DNA of 64,000 nt, from positions 434,001-498,000 of the forward strand of contig CAVWQP010000009.1 in the NCBI GenBank assembly GCA_963757125.1, read 5' to 3'. Of this stretch, positions 1 through 8,462 are shown piece after piece; positions within the stretch are counted from its first letter, which is position 1, and every line of letters starts with the position of its first letter. Under the pieces are notes generated by a model, which saw nothing but the letters and a program-made list of their open reading frames with translations, was not told the origin of the DNA and ran no database searches. Origin of the DNA: CAVVSD01 sp963757125 (GTDB lineage Bacteria; Actinomycetota; Thermoleophilia; Solirubrobacterales; Solirubrobacteraceae). Position numbers and translations under genes: made by a program.

Positions 1-2
1 CG

Positions 3-473
3 CCGGACGCCTACTCGGCCGAGGTCGTCGCGCGGGCGCTCGTGGAGGTCACGGTGCAGCCGCGGCCGGAGGTCGTCCTGGGCGGCGAGACGCGCCTCAT
101 CGACCTGGCGTTCGCGACGGTGCGCCCGGCGGCGGAGGCCGTCCTGCTCGGCATCGACCGCTGGTACCGCAGCGGCGACGAGGACGCGCCGCTGCCCGGA
201 TCGCTGTGGGAGGCGCCGATCCTTCCGCAGGCGAGCGGCGGCATCCCTGCCCGCGACAGCCTCTTGGCGCCGCTGCAGCTCGGCCGCCGCCTCCTGCCGT
301 CGCCGATGACGCCGCTGCGCGTCGCCCGGCACCTCGCGACCGCCGCGGAGCGCGGTCTGCGCATGGCCCGGGAGCTCACGCATCCGGTGCCCGAGCGACC
401 CCGGCCTGCAACCGGCCTCGCATCCCGCGATGATGGCGTGCGACCGGCGCGGGCGGGGAAGGCCACCGTGTGA
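3..473 (+). CDS. Short-chain dehydrogenase/reductase, C-terminal part (cut by window start)
   Basis: The reading frame is already open at the first bases and ends with TGA at 471-473, so only the last ~156 residues are present. The opening segment (AYSAEVVARALVEVTVQPR, then EVVLGGETRLIDLAF) resembles the C-terminal substrate-loop region of bacterial SDR oxidoreductases in which a 'VA.A...A..P..EV.VG' pattern follows the catalytic domain. The Rossmann and YxxxK parts would lie upstream of the window. The tail from about residue 110 is Arg/Pro-rich and probably unstructured. An internal GTG at 42 is not the true start. The substrate cannot be inferred. Confidence 0.6.
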   Translation, partial: PDAYSAEVVARALVEVTVQPRPEVVLGGETRLIDLAFATVRPAAEAVLLGIDRWYRSGDEDAPLPGSLWEAPILPQASGGIPARDSLLAPLQLGRRLLPSPMTPLRVARHLATAAERGLRMARELTHPVPERPRPATGLASRDDGVRPARAGKATV

Positions 474-541
474 GCGGTACATGCGTCCACTCGGACGGGT
501 GGTGGCTTTACTCTTCTCGTGACGCACTTCTTCCAGGTGTG

Positions 542-964
542 ATGACCATGCGGACCTCACCACTCGACATCGCAGGCGGCAGGGCAACGTGGGTCTCGCC
601 CTCGATGGAGAGCGGCACCTGGCTCGAGTGGGCGCACGACGGCGAGCCGCCCGCACGCGTCCCGTTCGCGCAGCTGCGCTGGTCCGCCGACCTCCTCGCC
701 GGCTCCGACGGCCCGATCTGGGCGCGCGAGCTGCCCACCGTGATCCAGTGGTACGACGACGAGGAGTCGTGGATCTTCCACGCGACGCGCTTGTCGACGC
801 TGCACGATCTCCCGTGCGAGCCCTCGGGCCGCTGGTCGGTCTACCGCTGGGACGGGGAGTGGGTGGTCGACTACCACCACCAGGTCGCCTGCCACGGCGC
901 CTCGATGCCGCTCATCGTCGCGCTCACCGCGGTCCTGGGCTGCGGCCCGACCGCGATCCGCTGA
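542..964 (+). CDS. Hypothetical protein (~140 aa)
   Basis: I do not recognise a family. ATG at 542 follows an AGGTG stretch; ATG 548 and a GTG at 470 overlapping the previous stop are alternatives. The protein is acidic and Trp-rich (TWLEW, VIQWYDD, WIFHATR, YRWDGEW) with a hydrophobic C-terminal end around SMPLIVALTAVLGCG. It has no signal peptide and no clear catalytic motif. The Trp/Asp pattern suggests a small beta-rich domain. It lies 39 bp before the flavoprotein gene on the same strand. Codon use looks like that of neighbouring real genes, which is the main reason for calling it. Confidence 0.5.
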   Translation: MTMRTSPLDIAGGRATWVSPSMESGTWLEWAHDGEPPARVPFAQLRWSADLLAGSDGPIWARELPTVIQWYDDEESWIFHATRLSTLHDLPCEPSGRWSVYRWDGEWVVDYHHQVACHGASMPLIVALTAVLGCGPTAIR

Positions 965-1003
965 GCCGAGCGCGCCGCCGGCGCTCTGCTACTACCTCGT
1001 GCC

Positions 1004-2470
1004 GTGAGCGACCCCGACGTCATCGTCGCCGGCGCCGGCAACGCCGGCCTGTGCGCGGCGCACGCAGCCCGCGAGCGCGGGGCCCGCGTGCTCGTGCTCG
1101 AGAAGGCCGACCCCGCGTGGTCGGGCGGGAACTCGGCGTTCACCGCGGGGGCGATCCGCATCGCCCACGGCGGCCTCGAGGACGTCCGCGAGCTGCTCGC
1201 CGAGGAGCCGCTGCCGGACACCGATCTGGACCCGTACACCGAGGAGGACTTCCTCGGCGACATGCGACGCGTGACGCTCGGCCGCGGCGACCCCGCGATG
1301 GCCCGCGCGCTGGTCGGCGACTCGCGCGACGTCGTCCGCTGGCTCGCCGGGCACGGCGTGCGCTTCCGGCTCATGTACGAGCGCCAGAGCTACGAGGCCG
1401 ACGGGCGCCACCGGTTCTGGGGTGGCCTGGCCGTCGGCGCCGTGGACGGCGGGGCCGGGCTCATGGACGGGCACCGCGCGGCGGCATCGGGCTCGGGGAT
1501 CGAGCTGCGTCACGAGACGGCGGTCGAGGACCTGCTGCGCGGCGCGGACGGCCGCGTCGCGGGCGTGGTGGCGCGGTCGGCGGACGGCACGCGGTCCGAG
1601 CTGCGCGCGCGGGCGGTGGTCCTCGCGGCCGGGGGCTTCGAATCCGACCCGCGCCTGCGCGCCGCGCACCTGGGCCCGAACTGGGACGTCGCGAAGGTCC
1701 GCGGGACGCCGAGCAACACGGGCGAGGTGCTCGAGGCCGCGCTGCGTCACGGCGCGCAGGCCTACGGGCACTGGAGCGGCTGCCACGCGATCCAGTGGGA
1801 CGCGGGCGCGCCGCCCACCGGCGACCTCGAGATCACGAACCGCTTCTCACGCCAGTCCTATCCCGTCGGGATCGTCGTGAACAGGCGCGGCGAGCGCTTC
1901 CTCGACGAGGGGGAGGACTTCCGCAACTACACCTACGCGAAGTTCGGCGCGCGGGTCCTCGAGCAGCCCGAGGGCGTCGCCGCGCAGGTCTTCGACGCCA
2001 AGACGATCCCGCTGCTGCGCACGATCGACTACGAGGCGCCGGGCGCGACGCGCGTCGACGCCGACACGCTGGAGGGGCTCGCGGAGGGCCTGGGGATCGA
2101 CCCGGACGGGTTCGCGCGCACGGTCGCGGAGTTCAACGCGGCGATCGTCGACCGGCCGTTCGATCCGGCCGTGAAGGACGGCCGGCGCACCGAGGGGATC
2201 ACGCCGCCGAAGTCCAACTGGGCGCTGGCGATCGACACGCCGCCGTTCGTGGCGTTCCCGGTGACGTGTGGGATCACGTTCACGTTCGGAGGCGTGCGCG
2301 TCGACGATGCCGCGGCGGTGCTGGACACGGGTGGCCGCCGCATCCCCGGGCTGTACGCGGCCGGGGAGCTGGTCGGCGGCCTGTTCTTCCACAACTACCC
2401 GGGCGGCAGCGGGCTGACGGCGGGCGCCGTCTGGGGACGCCGCGCGGGGTGGACGGCCGCGACCACGTGA
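1004..2470 (+). CDS. FAD-dependent dehydrogenase, tricarballylate dehydrogenase (TcuA)/fumarate reductase flavoprotein family
   Basis: This 488-residue protein has the FAD dinucleotide motif GAGNAG at residues 10-15, the 'LEKAD..WSGGNS' segment usual in fumarate reductase/TcuA-type flavoproteins, and a C-terminal FAD-contact region (GLYAAGELVGG, then YPGGSGLTAGAVWGRRAG). The family oxidises or reduces C-C bonds next to carboxylates; TcuA converts tricarballylate to cis-aconitate. The length fits a single-subunit enzyme without a cytochrome or iron-sulfur partner, and no tcuB neighbour is seen. Start GTG 1004 follows a TA-rich hexamer (TACTAC, 990-995) without a Shine-Dalgarno sequence. The 3' end overlaps the convergent glycosyltransferase gene by 76 nt. 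Family assignment is firm; the substrate is inference. Confidence 0.85.
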   Translation: MSDPDVIVAGAGNAGLCAAHAARERGARVLVLEKADPAWSGGNSAFTAGAIRIAHGGLEDVRELLAEEPLPDTDLDPYTEEDFLGDMRRVTLGRGDPAMARALVGDSRDVVRWLAGHGVRFRLMYERQSYEADGRHRFWGGLAVGAVDGGAGLMDGHRAAASGSGIELRHETAVEDLLRGADGRVAGVVARSADGTRSELRARAVVLAAGGFESDPRLRAAHLGPNWDVAKVRGTPSNTGEVLEAALRHGAQAYGHWSGCHAIQWDAGAPPTGDLEITNRFSRQSYPVGIVVNRRGERFLDEGEDFRNYTYAKFGARVLEQPEGVAAQVFDAKTIPLLRTIDYEAPGATRVDADTLEGLAEGLGIDPDGFARTVAEFNAAIVDRPFDPAVKDGRRTEGITPPKSNWALAIDTPPFVAFPVTCGITFTFGGVRVDDAAAVLDTGGRRIPGLYAAGELVGGLFFHNYPGGSGLTAGAVWGRRAGWTAATT

Positions 2471-3789
2471 TCGCCCTCCGGCACGACCACGCGCGGCGGC
2501 CGGCGTAGGCGTCCCGCGGCGAGCCGGAAGCCCATCGCACCGCCCGCGATGAGCGCGGGCATGACGGTCAGGTTGTGGCGTGCCTCGGAGACGAGCACGG
2601 CGTTCATCGCGGTGAGGAGCATCAGCAACGCGGCGACGGTCCAGAGCTCGGCGCGGCGGGTCGCAACGAGGCCGACGGCGAGGCCGGTGAGCCCGAACGC
2701 GAGGAGCGCGAGGTGCAGCACGCGGATCGGCGTGCGGGTCCGTTGGTAGGTGCCGTGGGTGTAGCTGCCCCAGAGACGCCAGACCTTCGACGCGAGCATG
2801 CCGGCGAACGGACCGGGCTGCCCGAGGGCGTACTCCCGCAGGTTCACGAGCGTCTCCTGGCGCAGCGCCGCCTCCTCGCCGAGGCCCGGATGCCGGGCGG
2901 CGACGGTGCGGATGACGTGCACCTGGCTGATCTGGTCGGGCCGGTGGTCGCTCAGCCGCGGGTAGAGGCGCTTGACCTCCGGAGCGAGCGCGCGCTTGGA
3001 CCCGAAGATCGACCCGTCGCCGGGCAGGTAGGTGCCGACCCAGAGGTTCGAGGCGCCGCCGCTGGAGAGCGGCACGAGATGACCGGTGACGCCCGAGGCG
3101 AAGATCGTCCACGGGGTCAGGACGACGACGAGCGCGGCGAGGACGGGGGCGACGGCGCGCGGGGACCGCGTGACGGCCGCGATCGCGACGAGCGCGACGA
3201 GCGGCACGAGGAGGAGGTCGGCCCGGGTGAGGACGGTGGCCGCGAGCAGCAGGCCCGCGGCCGCGCCCGCCGTGCGGCTCGGCCGTCGCATCGTGAGGAC
3301 CGTCGCCGCGAGCGCCGCGGTGAGCAGGAGGGAGCCCAGCGGCTCGGACAGCAGGTCCCCCGAGGCGGCCACGAGCGGCGGGTAGAGGGCGACGAGCAGT
3401 GCGGCGAGCAGCGCCGCCGCGGGGCCGGCGACGAGCACGACGAGGGCGAACGTCGCCACGATCGTCAGCGTGCCCACCGCTGCCTGCCACGGGAACGCGG
3501 CCGTGACCGCTCCGTCGGCCGTCACGGCGCCCGGGTCGATCGCGTGGGCCAGCGCGAACAGCGCCGGCGTGCCCGGCGGCCAGTGCATCGGGTCCTGCTG
3601 GCCGTGCCCGCCGCCGCCGAGGAGCCCGTAGGTGCCCTTGTCGACGATCCCGCGGGCGATCATCGAGTAGGCGATCGCGTCCCGCGAGTGGTACTGGCCG
3701 GGATCGCCGGCGGCGTCGAAGCGGAGCGCGCCGCCCAGCACGGTGATCGCGACCAGCACGGCGAGCGACCATCGCGGCAGGCGGCGCAC
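2395..3789 (-). CDS. GT39-type (ArnT/PMT-like) polytopic membrane glycosyltransferase
   Basis: The product is a ~464-residue polytopic membrane protein. After an N-terminal helix (WSLAVLVAITVLGGALRFD) comes a first outer loop containing 'YHSRDAIAYSMIARG', matching the acidic loop-1 region of the dolichyl-phosphate-mannose mannosyltransferase/ArnT superfamily. Around eight to ten further Ala/Leu/Val-rich helices follow, then a hydrophilic Arg/Pro tail. Family members move a sugar from a polyprenyl-phosphate carrier to an acceptor on the outer face of the membrane. GTG 3789 sits 5 bp after the stop of the RibD-like gene, so the two are probably co-transcribed. The last 25 codons overlap the opposite-strand flavoprotein gene. 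Donor and acceptor are unknown. Confidence 0.75.
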   Translation of the reverse strand: MRRLPRWSLAVLVAITVLGGALRFDAAGDPGQYHSRDAIAYSMIARGIVDKGTYGLLGGGGHGQQDPMHWPPGTPALFALAHAIDPGAVTADGAVTAAFPWQAAVGTLTIVATFALVVLVAGPAAALLAALLVALYPPLVAASGDLLSEPLGSLLLTAALAATVLTMRRPSRTAGAAAGLLLAATVLTRADLLLVPLVALVAIAAVTRSPRAVAPVLAALVVVLTPWTIFASGVTGHLVPLSSGGASNLWVGTYLPGDGSIFGSKRALAPEVKRLYPRLSDHRPDQISQVHVIRTVAARHPGLGEEAALRQETLVNLREYALGQPGPFAGMLASKVWRLWGSYTHGTYQRTRTPIRVLHLALLAFGLTGLAVGLVATRRAELWTVAALLMLLTAMNAVLVSEARHNLTVMPALIAGGAMGFRLAAGRLRRPPRVVVPEGDHVVAAVHPARRPQTAPAVSPLPPG

Positions 3790-3794
3790 CCGGG

Positions 3795-4385
3795 TCAGCC
3801 CACGCGGTAGGTGATGTGGGTGACGAGCTCCGAGCTCGTCACCGCGAGCTGCTCGAGCTTCAGGTCCCCGACGCCGTCGAGCAGGCGCTCGCCGCTGCCG
3901 AGGATGACCGGCGCGATGTGCAGCCGCAGCTCGTCGATGAGGCCCGCGCGCAGGTACTGCTGCACGGTGCTCGCGCCGCCGGCGATCGACACCGTCCGGT
4001 CGCCGGCCGCCTCCTTCGCGCGCTCCATGGCCGCCTCGATGCCGTCGGTGACGAAGTGGAAGGTCGTCCCACCCTCCATCTCGATCGGCTCGCGCTCGCG
4101 GTGCCCGAGGACGAAGACCGGCGCGTGGTACGGCGGGTCCGCGCCCCACCAGCCGTGCCAGTCCAGGTCCCACTCGCCCCGGTCGGGGCAGAACATGTGG
4201 CGGCCCATGATGTAGGCGCCCGCCTCGACGATCGCCTCCCTCTCGGCCTTGTTGGCCTCGGGCTGCTCGAACATCCAGCGGTGCATGCGCTCGCCGCCCT
4301 TGCCGAGCGGGTCCTCACGGGTCTGGTCGGGCCCGGCCGAGAATCCGTCCAGCGAGACGCCGCTGTCGCATGTGACCTTCGTCAT
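3795..4385 (-). CDS. Dihydrofolate reductase family protein (RibD C-terminal domain)
   Basis: This single-domain NAD(P)H-dependent reductase is 196 residues long. It carries the hallmarks of the RibD_C/'DHFR-like' family: the opening VSLDGFSAGPD, GAYIMGRHMF in the middle, the cofactor loop SIAGGASTVQQYLRAG, and LRLHIAPVILGSGERLLDG near the end. It is the stand-alone form, without the deaminase half of RibD, so riboflavin synthesis is not implied; such proteins are common, mostly uncharacterised reductases. ATG 4385 is supported by AGGAG 7 nt upstream; an ATG further upstream at 4451 has no such support. It is divergent from the LysR gene (79 bp apart) and 5 bp ahead of the glycosyltransferase. 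Confidence 0.85.
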   Translation of the reverse strand: MTKVTCDSGVSLDGFSAGPDQTREDPLGKGGERMHRWMFEQPEANKAEREAIVEAGAYIMGRHMFCPDRGEWDLDWHGWWGADPPYHAPVFVLGHREREPIEMEGGTTFHFVTDGIEAAMERAKEAAGDRTVSIAGGASTVQQYLRAGLIDELRLHIAPVILGSGERLLDGVGDLKLEQLAVTSSELVTHITYRVG

Positions 4386-4464
4386 GGTGGCTCCTTCTGA
4401 TCGCGGGGCTGTACCCCTGCGTCGGAGCCACGCCTGCAATCTCGACATCACGCATCATGTGGTC

Positions 4465-5412
4465 ATGAGCACGAGCCTCGAGCTGCGTCACCTGCGCGCG
4501 TTCGTCGCGGTGGCCGAGGAGCTGCACTTCACGCGCGCGGCGGCCCGGCTGCATCTCGCCCAGCAGGCGCTGAGCACGCAGATCCGCCAGCTCGAGGACG
4601 AGTTGGGCACGCCGCTGTTCCATCGCACGACCCGCCGCGTCGAGCTGACCGACGCCGGGCGCACGCTGCTCCTGCACGCCGGGCCGATCCTCGCGTCGGT
4701 CTCCGCGGCGTTCCAGCAGACGCAGCGCGCGGGCAGCGGCGAGCTCGGGACGCTGAGCATCGCCTACACGCCGACGGTCGCCGAGGAGACGCTGCCGCCG
4801 CTCGTCGCCGCCGTCCACGATCGCCTGCCCGACGTGCGCGTCCGGACCTGCGAGATGTGGCAGGCGGAGATGGCCGAGGCCGTCGAGGCCGGCCGCTTCG
4901 ACATCGGCCTGGCCCGCTGCCCGATCCTCCACGACGACCTCGAGTCCGCGGTCATCCGCGACGAGCCGCTCGGGATCACGCTCGCCGAGTCGCATGCGCT
5001 CGCCCGCAACCCGCGCGTGCGGATCGAGGACCTGGGTGCCGAGAAGCTGCTCATCTGGCCGCGGGTGCTGTCGCCCGGGTTCCACGACCGCGTCGTCGAC
5101 TCGCTGCGCGCGCACGGGTTCCTCGGCCCCGTCCAGGAGTTCGAGAACCTCAACCGCGACGTCCTGCTCGGCGACGCGCGCTCGCGCGGCGAGGTCGCCG
5201 CCGGCCGCGGCTTCTCGATCGGCTTCGAGTCGCAGGCGCCGTCGCTCCCGGCCGGCTTCGCGTGGCGGCCGCTCGACCCCGAGCCGCTGATCCCCGTCGA
5301 CATGTTCTGGCGCCCCGCGGCGTCGCCGGTCGCCCGCACGTTCGTGCATCTCGCGCGCGAGGTGGCGGGGTCGCACGACTGGCTCACGCGCTCGGTGATT
5401 CCGGCGCATTGA
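4465..5412 (+). CDS. LysR-family transcriptional regulator
   Basis: The protein has 315 residues. The winged helix-turn-helix at residues ~4-62 reads LRHLRAFVAVAEELHFTRAA with LHLAQQALSTQIRQLE, the canonical LysR DNA-binding region. Residues ~90-300 form the periplasmic-binding-like effector domain. LysR proteins usually respond to small aromatic or acidic metabolites and regulate neighbouring catabolic genes. ATG 4465 aligns the N-terminus with the family; the open frame continues upstream but without LysR character. It is divergent from the RibD-like gene and sits 89 bp ahead of the FAH-LLM-cyclase operon on the same strand, with a TTGAC-N11-GTCAA site at its 3' end. Control of that operon is therefore plausible. 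Confidence 0.9.
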   Translation: MSTSLELRHLRAFVAVAEELHFTRAAARLHLAQQALSTQIRQLEDELGTPLFHRTTRRVELTDAGRTLLLHAGPILASVSAAFQQTQRAGSGELGTLSIAYTPTVAEETLPPLVAAVHDRLPDVRVRTCEMWQAEMAEAVEAGRFDIGLARCPILHDDLESAVIRDEPLGITLAESHALARNPRVRIEDLGAEKLLIWPRVLSPGFHDRVVDSLRAHGFLGPVQEFENLNRDVLLGDARSRGEVAAGRGFSIGFESQAPSLPAGFAWRPLDPEPLIPVDMFWRPAASPVARTFVHLAREVAGSHDWLTRSVIPAH

Positions 5413-5429
5413 CCACGGAGCGCTGTCAA
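5409..5429 (+). promoter_or_regulatory. Candidate LysR box (T-N11-A) before the FAH operon
   Basis: TTGAC (5409-5413) and GTCAA (5425-5429) form an inverted repeat separated by exactly 11 nt, the T-N11-A arrangement bound by LysR-type regulators. It overlaps the lysR stop codon and lies 73 bp ahead of the FAH-family start codon. Binding by the adjacent LysR protein is inferred from position only. Confidence 0.45.
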
Positions 5430-5435
5430 TCGGCG

Positions 5436-5461
5436 GACAACCTCTGTTGGAGGTGACAACC
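5436..5461 (+). promoter_or_regulatory. Palindrome and direct repeats upstream of the FAH-LLM-cyclase operon
   Basis: ACCTC-TGTTG-GAGGT (5440-5454) is a perfect inverted repeat. It is flanked by two direct copies of GACAACC (5436-5442 and 5455-5461) with 19 bp start-to-start spacing, about two helical turns. The element lies 40-66 bp before the operon's first ATG. It could be an operator or an activator site; which protein binds is unknown. Confidence 0.4.
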
Positions 5462-5501
5462 GGCCGTCCGTAGCGTGGGTGGCGACGCGGGAGGAGAGCC
5501 C

Positions 5502-6407
5502 ATGCGACTCGTGACGTACCGGCGCCGCACGGCGTCCGGGGGTGCAGGTTCGATCGGCGCGCTGTCCGACGGCGGCGTGGTGGACCTGAGCGCCGTCGCG
5601 GGCTCGATGCTCGAGCTGCTGGTCGCGGACCGCCTCGATGCGGCACGCCGGGCGACCGACCGCGGCGACACCGTCCTCTCCCTCGACGAGGTGGAGCTGC
5701 TCGCGCCGCTGCCGCGGCCGAACACGATCCGGGACTTCATGCTCATCGAGGAGCACGTGAAGAACTCCTTCGGCGAGGTGCCCGAGGCCTGGTACGAGAT
5801 CCCCGTCTACTGGAAGGGGAACCCGGACACGGTGGTCGGCCCCGACGCGACCGTGGCCTGGCCGCACTACACGGCCAAGCTCGACTTCGAGCTGGAGGTC
5901 GGGGCGATCATCGGCCGCCGCGTGTGGAAGGCGACCGTCGAGGAGGCCGAGCGCGCGATCGCCGGCTACACCGTCTTCAACGACTGGAGCGCGCGCGACA
6001 TCCAGTTCCGCGAGATGGAGGTCAGCCTCGGCCCCGGCCTGGGCAAGGACTTCGCGAGCTCGATCGGGCCCTGCATCACGACGCCCGACGAGTTCGACAT
6101 CGCGACGGCGCGGATGGCGGCCCGCGTGAACGGCGAGACGTGGTCCGAGGGCGGTCTCGGATCGATGCTCTACACGTTCCCGCAGGTCATCGCGCACCTG
6201 TCCCAGGAGCAGCCGCTCCTGCCCGGCGACCTCCTCGGCAGCGGCACCGTCGGCCGCGGCTGCGGTCTGGAGCTCGACCGCTGGATCGAGCCGGGCGACG
6301 TCGTCGAGCTCGAGGTGCAGGGCATCGGGATCCTGCGCAACCCCGTCGGCGCACGGCCGGAGGTCGTGCCCGAGCAATCCATCATCGGGAGGAGCACGCA
6401 CGCATGA
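5502..6407 (+). CDS. Fumarylacetoacetate hydrolase (FAH) family protein
   Basis: The product has 301 residues with a typical FAH fold. An N-terminal cap precedes LLAPLPRPNTIRDFMLIEEH (residues ~66-85). The metal-binding core follows, with acidic residues in KLDFELEVGAIIGR (~126-139) and YTVFNDWSARDIQ (~155-167), and the family ending GDVVELEVQGIGILRNPVG. FAH-family enzymes hydrolyse C-C bonds of acylpyruvate-type ring-cleavage products, or act as hydratases/decarboxylases, using Mg or Mn. ATG 5502 has a strong GGAGGAG 6-8 nt upstream. The stop overlaps the next start (ATGA at 6404-6407), so translation with the LLM monooxygenase is coupled. It probably acts late in an aromatic catabolic route; the exact substrate is unknown. 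Confidence 0.85.
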   Translation: MRLVTYRRRTASGGAGSIGALSDGGVVDLSAVAGSMLELLVADRLDAARRATDRGDTVLSLDEVELLAPLPRPNTIRDFMLIEEHVKNSFGEVPEAWYEIPVYWKGNPDTVVGPDATVAWPHYTAKLDFELEVGAIIGRRVWKATVEEAERAIAGYTVFNDWSARDIQFREMEVSLGPGLGKDFASSIGPCITTPDEFDIATARMAARVNGETWSEGGLGSMLYTFPQVIAHLSQEQPLLPGDLLGSGTVGRGCGLELDRWIEPGDVVELEVQGIGILRNPVGARPEVVPEQSIIGRSTHA

Positions 6408-7687
6408 CCAAGGTGATCCTGCAGGTCTATCCGGCCCTGGGCGCCGAGGACAAGATGGAGGCGATGCGGCCGATCGGCCGCAACAACGACGCCTACCAGG
6501 ACATGCTCGCGGGCCTGATCGAGGTGTCCAAGGCCGCCGACGACCTGGGCTACTGGGGGATCACCCACGTCGAGCACCACGCGCACACGGAGGGGATGGA
6601 GATCTCCCCGGCGCCGCTCATGCTCAACATCTACGCGGGCATGCACACGAAGCGCCTCATGCACGGCCAGCTCGGGCTCGTGCTGCCGGCGCACGATCCG
6701 ATCCGCCTCGCCGAGGAGATCGCGATCGCCGACCACATGCTCCAGGGGCGCCTGTTCGTCGGCATGGCGCGCGGCTACCAGGCCCGCTGGCAGAACGTGC
6801 TGTGCCAGCGCTTCGGGGTGACGTCGACGGCCTCCGACGGCGGCGACGCCGACCAGCGCAACCGCCTGCTGTTCTCCGAGAACTTCAAGATCATGAAGAA
6901 GGCCTGGGCCGAGGACCTGCTGACGTACGACGGCCCGACGTACCAGGTGCCCTACCCGTACGACACGGGCATCCCGAACTGGCCGCCGGCCAAGACGATC
7001 ACGGGGCCCTACGGCGTCCCCGGCGAGGTCGACGACGAGGGCACGATCCGCGGCATGGGCGTCGTGCCGAAGCCCTACACGTCACCGCACCCGCAGCTGT
7101 TCCAGGCGTTCGGCGCCAGCCCCGGCACCCTGCAGTGGTGCGGCGAGGAGAACGTCACCCCGACGATCCTCATGGGGGATCGCCAGATCCTCAAGCAGCT
7201 CATGGAGATCTACCAGGAGGGCGCCGCGTCCAGCGGTCGCAACCCGGCGTTCGGCGAGGGCATCGGCGTGTGCCGGACGTTCTACGTCTACCCCAACGGC
7301 ACGAGCCAGGACGCCGTCGACGCGCAGATCGCCCAGAGCGTGCGCAAGTACGAGGAGCCGGTCTGGCGTGGCTGGTACGAGCAGTTCGGCTTCATGGAGG
7401 GCGCGCGGCTGCTCGGCGAGGAAGGTCCCGTCCCGGGGCCGGACGAGAGCCTGAAGGAGCGCCTCACGAAGAGCGGGCTGCTCATCGGCGGCACGGTCGA
7501 CGACGTCAAGCGCCAGGTCGAGTCGTTCCTGCAGGAGCTGCCGATCGACTACTTCGTCTGGCTCTTCCACTGGGGGATGATCCCCCGCGAGGAGGCCCTG
7601 CCGATGATGGAGCTCTTCGCGACCGAGATCATGCCCGAGTTCGGCATGGACGCGTCCTCGCTGGAGGCGGCCGCGGCCGGCGCCTGA
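6404..7687 (+). CDS. LLM-class (luciferase-like) flavin-dependent oxidoreductase
   Basis: This bacterial luciferase-like enzyme is 427 residues long. Visible features are WGITHVEHHAHTEG near residue 50, LGLVLPAHDPIRLAEEIAI (~102-120) and RLFVGMARGYQARW (~128-141), the usual FMN-contact and beta-barrel segments, with a C-terminal 'GTVDDVKRQVESFL...DYFVW' gate region. LLM monooxygenases insert oxygen with reduced FMN supplied by a separate reductase, which is not encoded nearby. Translation is coupled to the FAH gene by the ATGA overlap, and the cyclase gene begins 4 bp after its stop. It probably does the hydroxylating or Baeyer-Villiger step of the operon's pathway; the substrate is unknown. 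Confidence 0.85.
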   Translation: MTKVILQVYPALGAEDKMEAMRPIGRNNDAYQDMLAGLIEVSKAADDLGYWGITHVEHHAHTEGMEISPAPLMLNIYAGMHTKRLMHGQLGLVLPAHDPIRLAEEIAIADHMLQGRLFVGMARGYQARWQNVLCQRFGVTSTASDGGDADQRNRLLFSENFKIMKKAWAEDLLTYDGPTYQVPYPYDTGIPNWPPAKTITGPYGVPGEVDDEGTIRGMGVVPKPYTSPHPQLFQAFGASPGTLQWCGEENVTPTILMGDRQILKQLMEIYQEGAASSGRNPAFGEGIGVCRTFYVYPNGTSQDAVDAQIAQSVRKYEEPVWRGWYEQFGFMEGARLLGEEGPVPGPDESLKERLTKSGLLIGGTVDDVKRQVESFLQELPIDYFVWLFHWGMIPREEALPMMELFATEIMPEFGMDASSLEAAAAGA

Positions 7688-7691
7688 CGCG

Positions 7692-8459
7692 ATGCCCCGG
7701 CTGATCGACCTCAGCACGGGCATCGAGCACCAGGCGGTGCACGAGCCCTGGAAGCCGACGATCGATCGGATCCGACACGACGTCGAGGGCGTGGAGTGGA
7801 TGGAGCGCTCCTTCGGCGTCGACCGGTCCCAGCTCACCCAGTCCAACGGGCTGGGACCGGCGTTCGAGGAGGTCACCGCGATCACGCACTGCGGCACCCA
7901 CGTCGACGCGCCCTGGCACTACGGGCCGACGTCGGAGGGCGGTGCCGTCGCGAAGACGATCGACGAGTGCCCGCTGGAGTGGTTCTACGGCGACGGCGTG
8001 CGGCTGGACCTGCGCTACAAGGAGCCGGGCGACCGCATCCTGGTCGAGGACCTCGAGGACGCCCTCGGCGTGATCGGCCACACGCTCTCGCCGGGGGAGA
8101 TCGTGATGCTGTGGACGGGCCGCGACAAGTTCCTCGGCACCGAGGAGTACTTCGAGCAGCCGGGGATGACGCGCGAGTCGACGCTCTGGCTGTGCGAGCG
8201 CGGGATCAAGGTCATCGGGATCGACGCGTACGGCTTCGACCGCAAGTTCGGCGACATGGCCGAGGAGGCGCGGGTGACCGGCGACGCGACGAAGATCTGG
8301 GAGGCGCACTTCGCCGGCCTGGAGCGCGAGTACTGCCAGATCGAGAAGCTCGTGAACCTGGATCTCCTGCCGCGCGCGACGGGGTTCCAGGTCTCGTGCT
8401 TCCCGATCAAGGTGGAGGGGGCCAGCGGTGGCTGGTCGCGGGTGGTGGCGTTCGTCTGA
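7692..8459 (+). CDS. Cyclase family protein (kynurenine formamidase-like metal hydrolase), copy 1
   Basis: This 255-residue member of the 'cyclase'/kynurenine formamidase superfamily has the metal motif HCGTHVDAPWHY at residues 66-77 (HxGTHxDxPxH). Other family segments are GEIVMLWTG, EYFEQPGMTRESTLWL and GIKVIGIDAYGFDR, with CQIEKLVNL and a CFPIKV end. These zinc or manganese enzymes hydrolyse amides or lactones, such as isatin or N-formyl compounds. It is the third gene of the FAH-LLM-cyclase operon. It is closely similar along its length to the cyclase at 10604-11378, pointing to a local duplication. The substrate is not predictable from the motif. Confidence 0.85.
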   Translation: MPRLIDLSTGIEHQAVHEPWKPTIDRIRHDVEGVEWMERSFGVDRSQLTQSNGLGPAFEEVTAITHCGTHVDAPWHYGPTSEGGAVAKTIDECPLEWFYGDGVRLDLRYKEPGDRILVEDLEDALGVIGHTLSPGEIVMLWTGRDKFLGTEEYFEQPGMTRESTLWLCERGIKVIGIDAYGFDRKFGDMAEEARVTGDATKIWEAHFAGLEREYCQIEKLVNLDLLPRATGFQVSCFPIKVEGASGGWSRVVAFV

Positions 8460-8462
8460 GGG

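Noticed and set aside
3795..4385. Riboflavin biosynthesis RibD or folate DHFR
   Set aside because: It lacks the deaminase domain of RibD and true DHFR motifs; it is the stand-alone RibD_C-like family.
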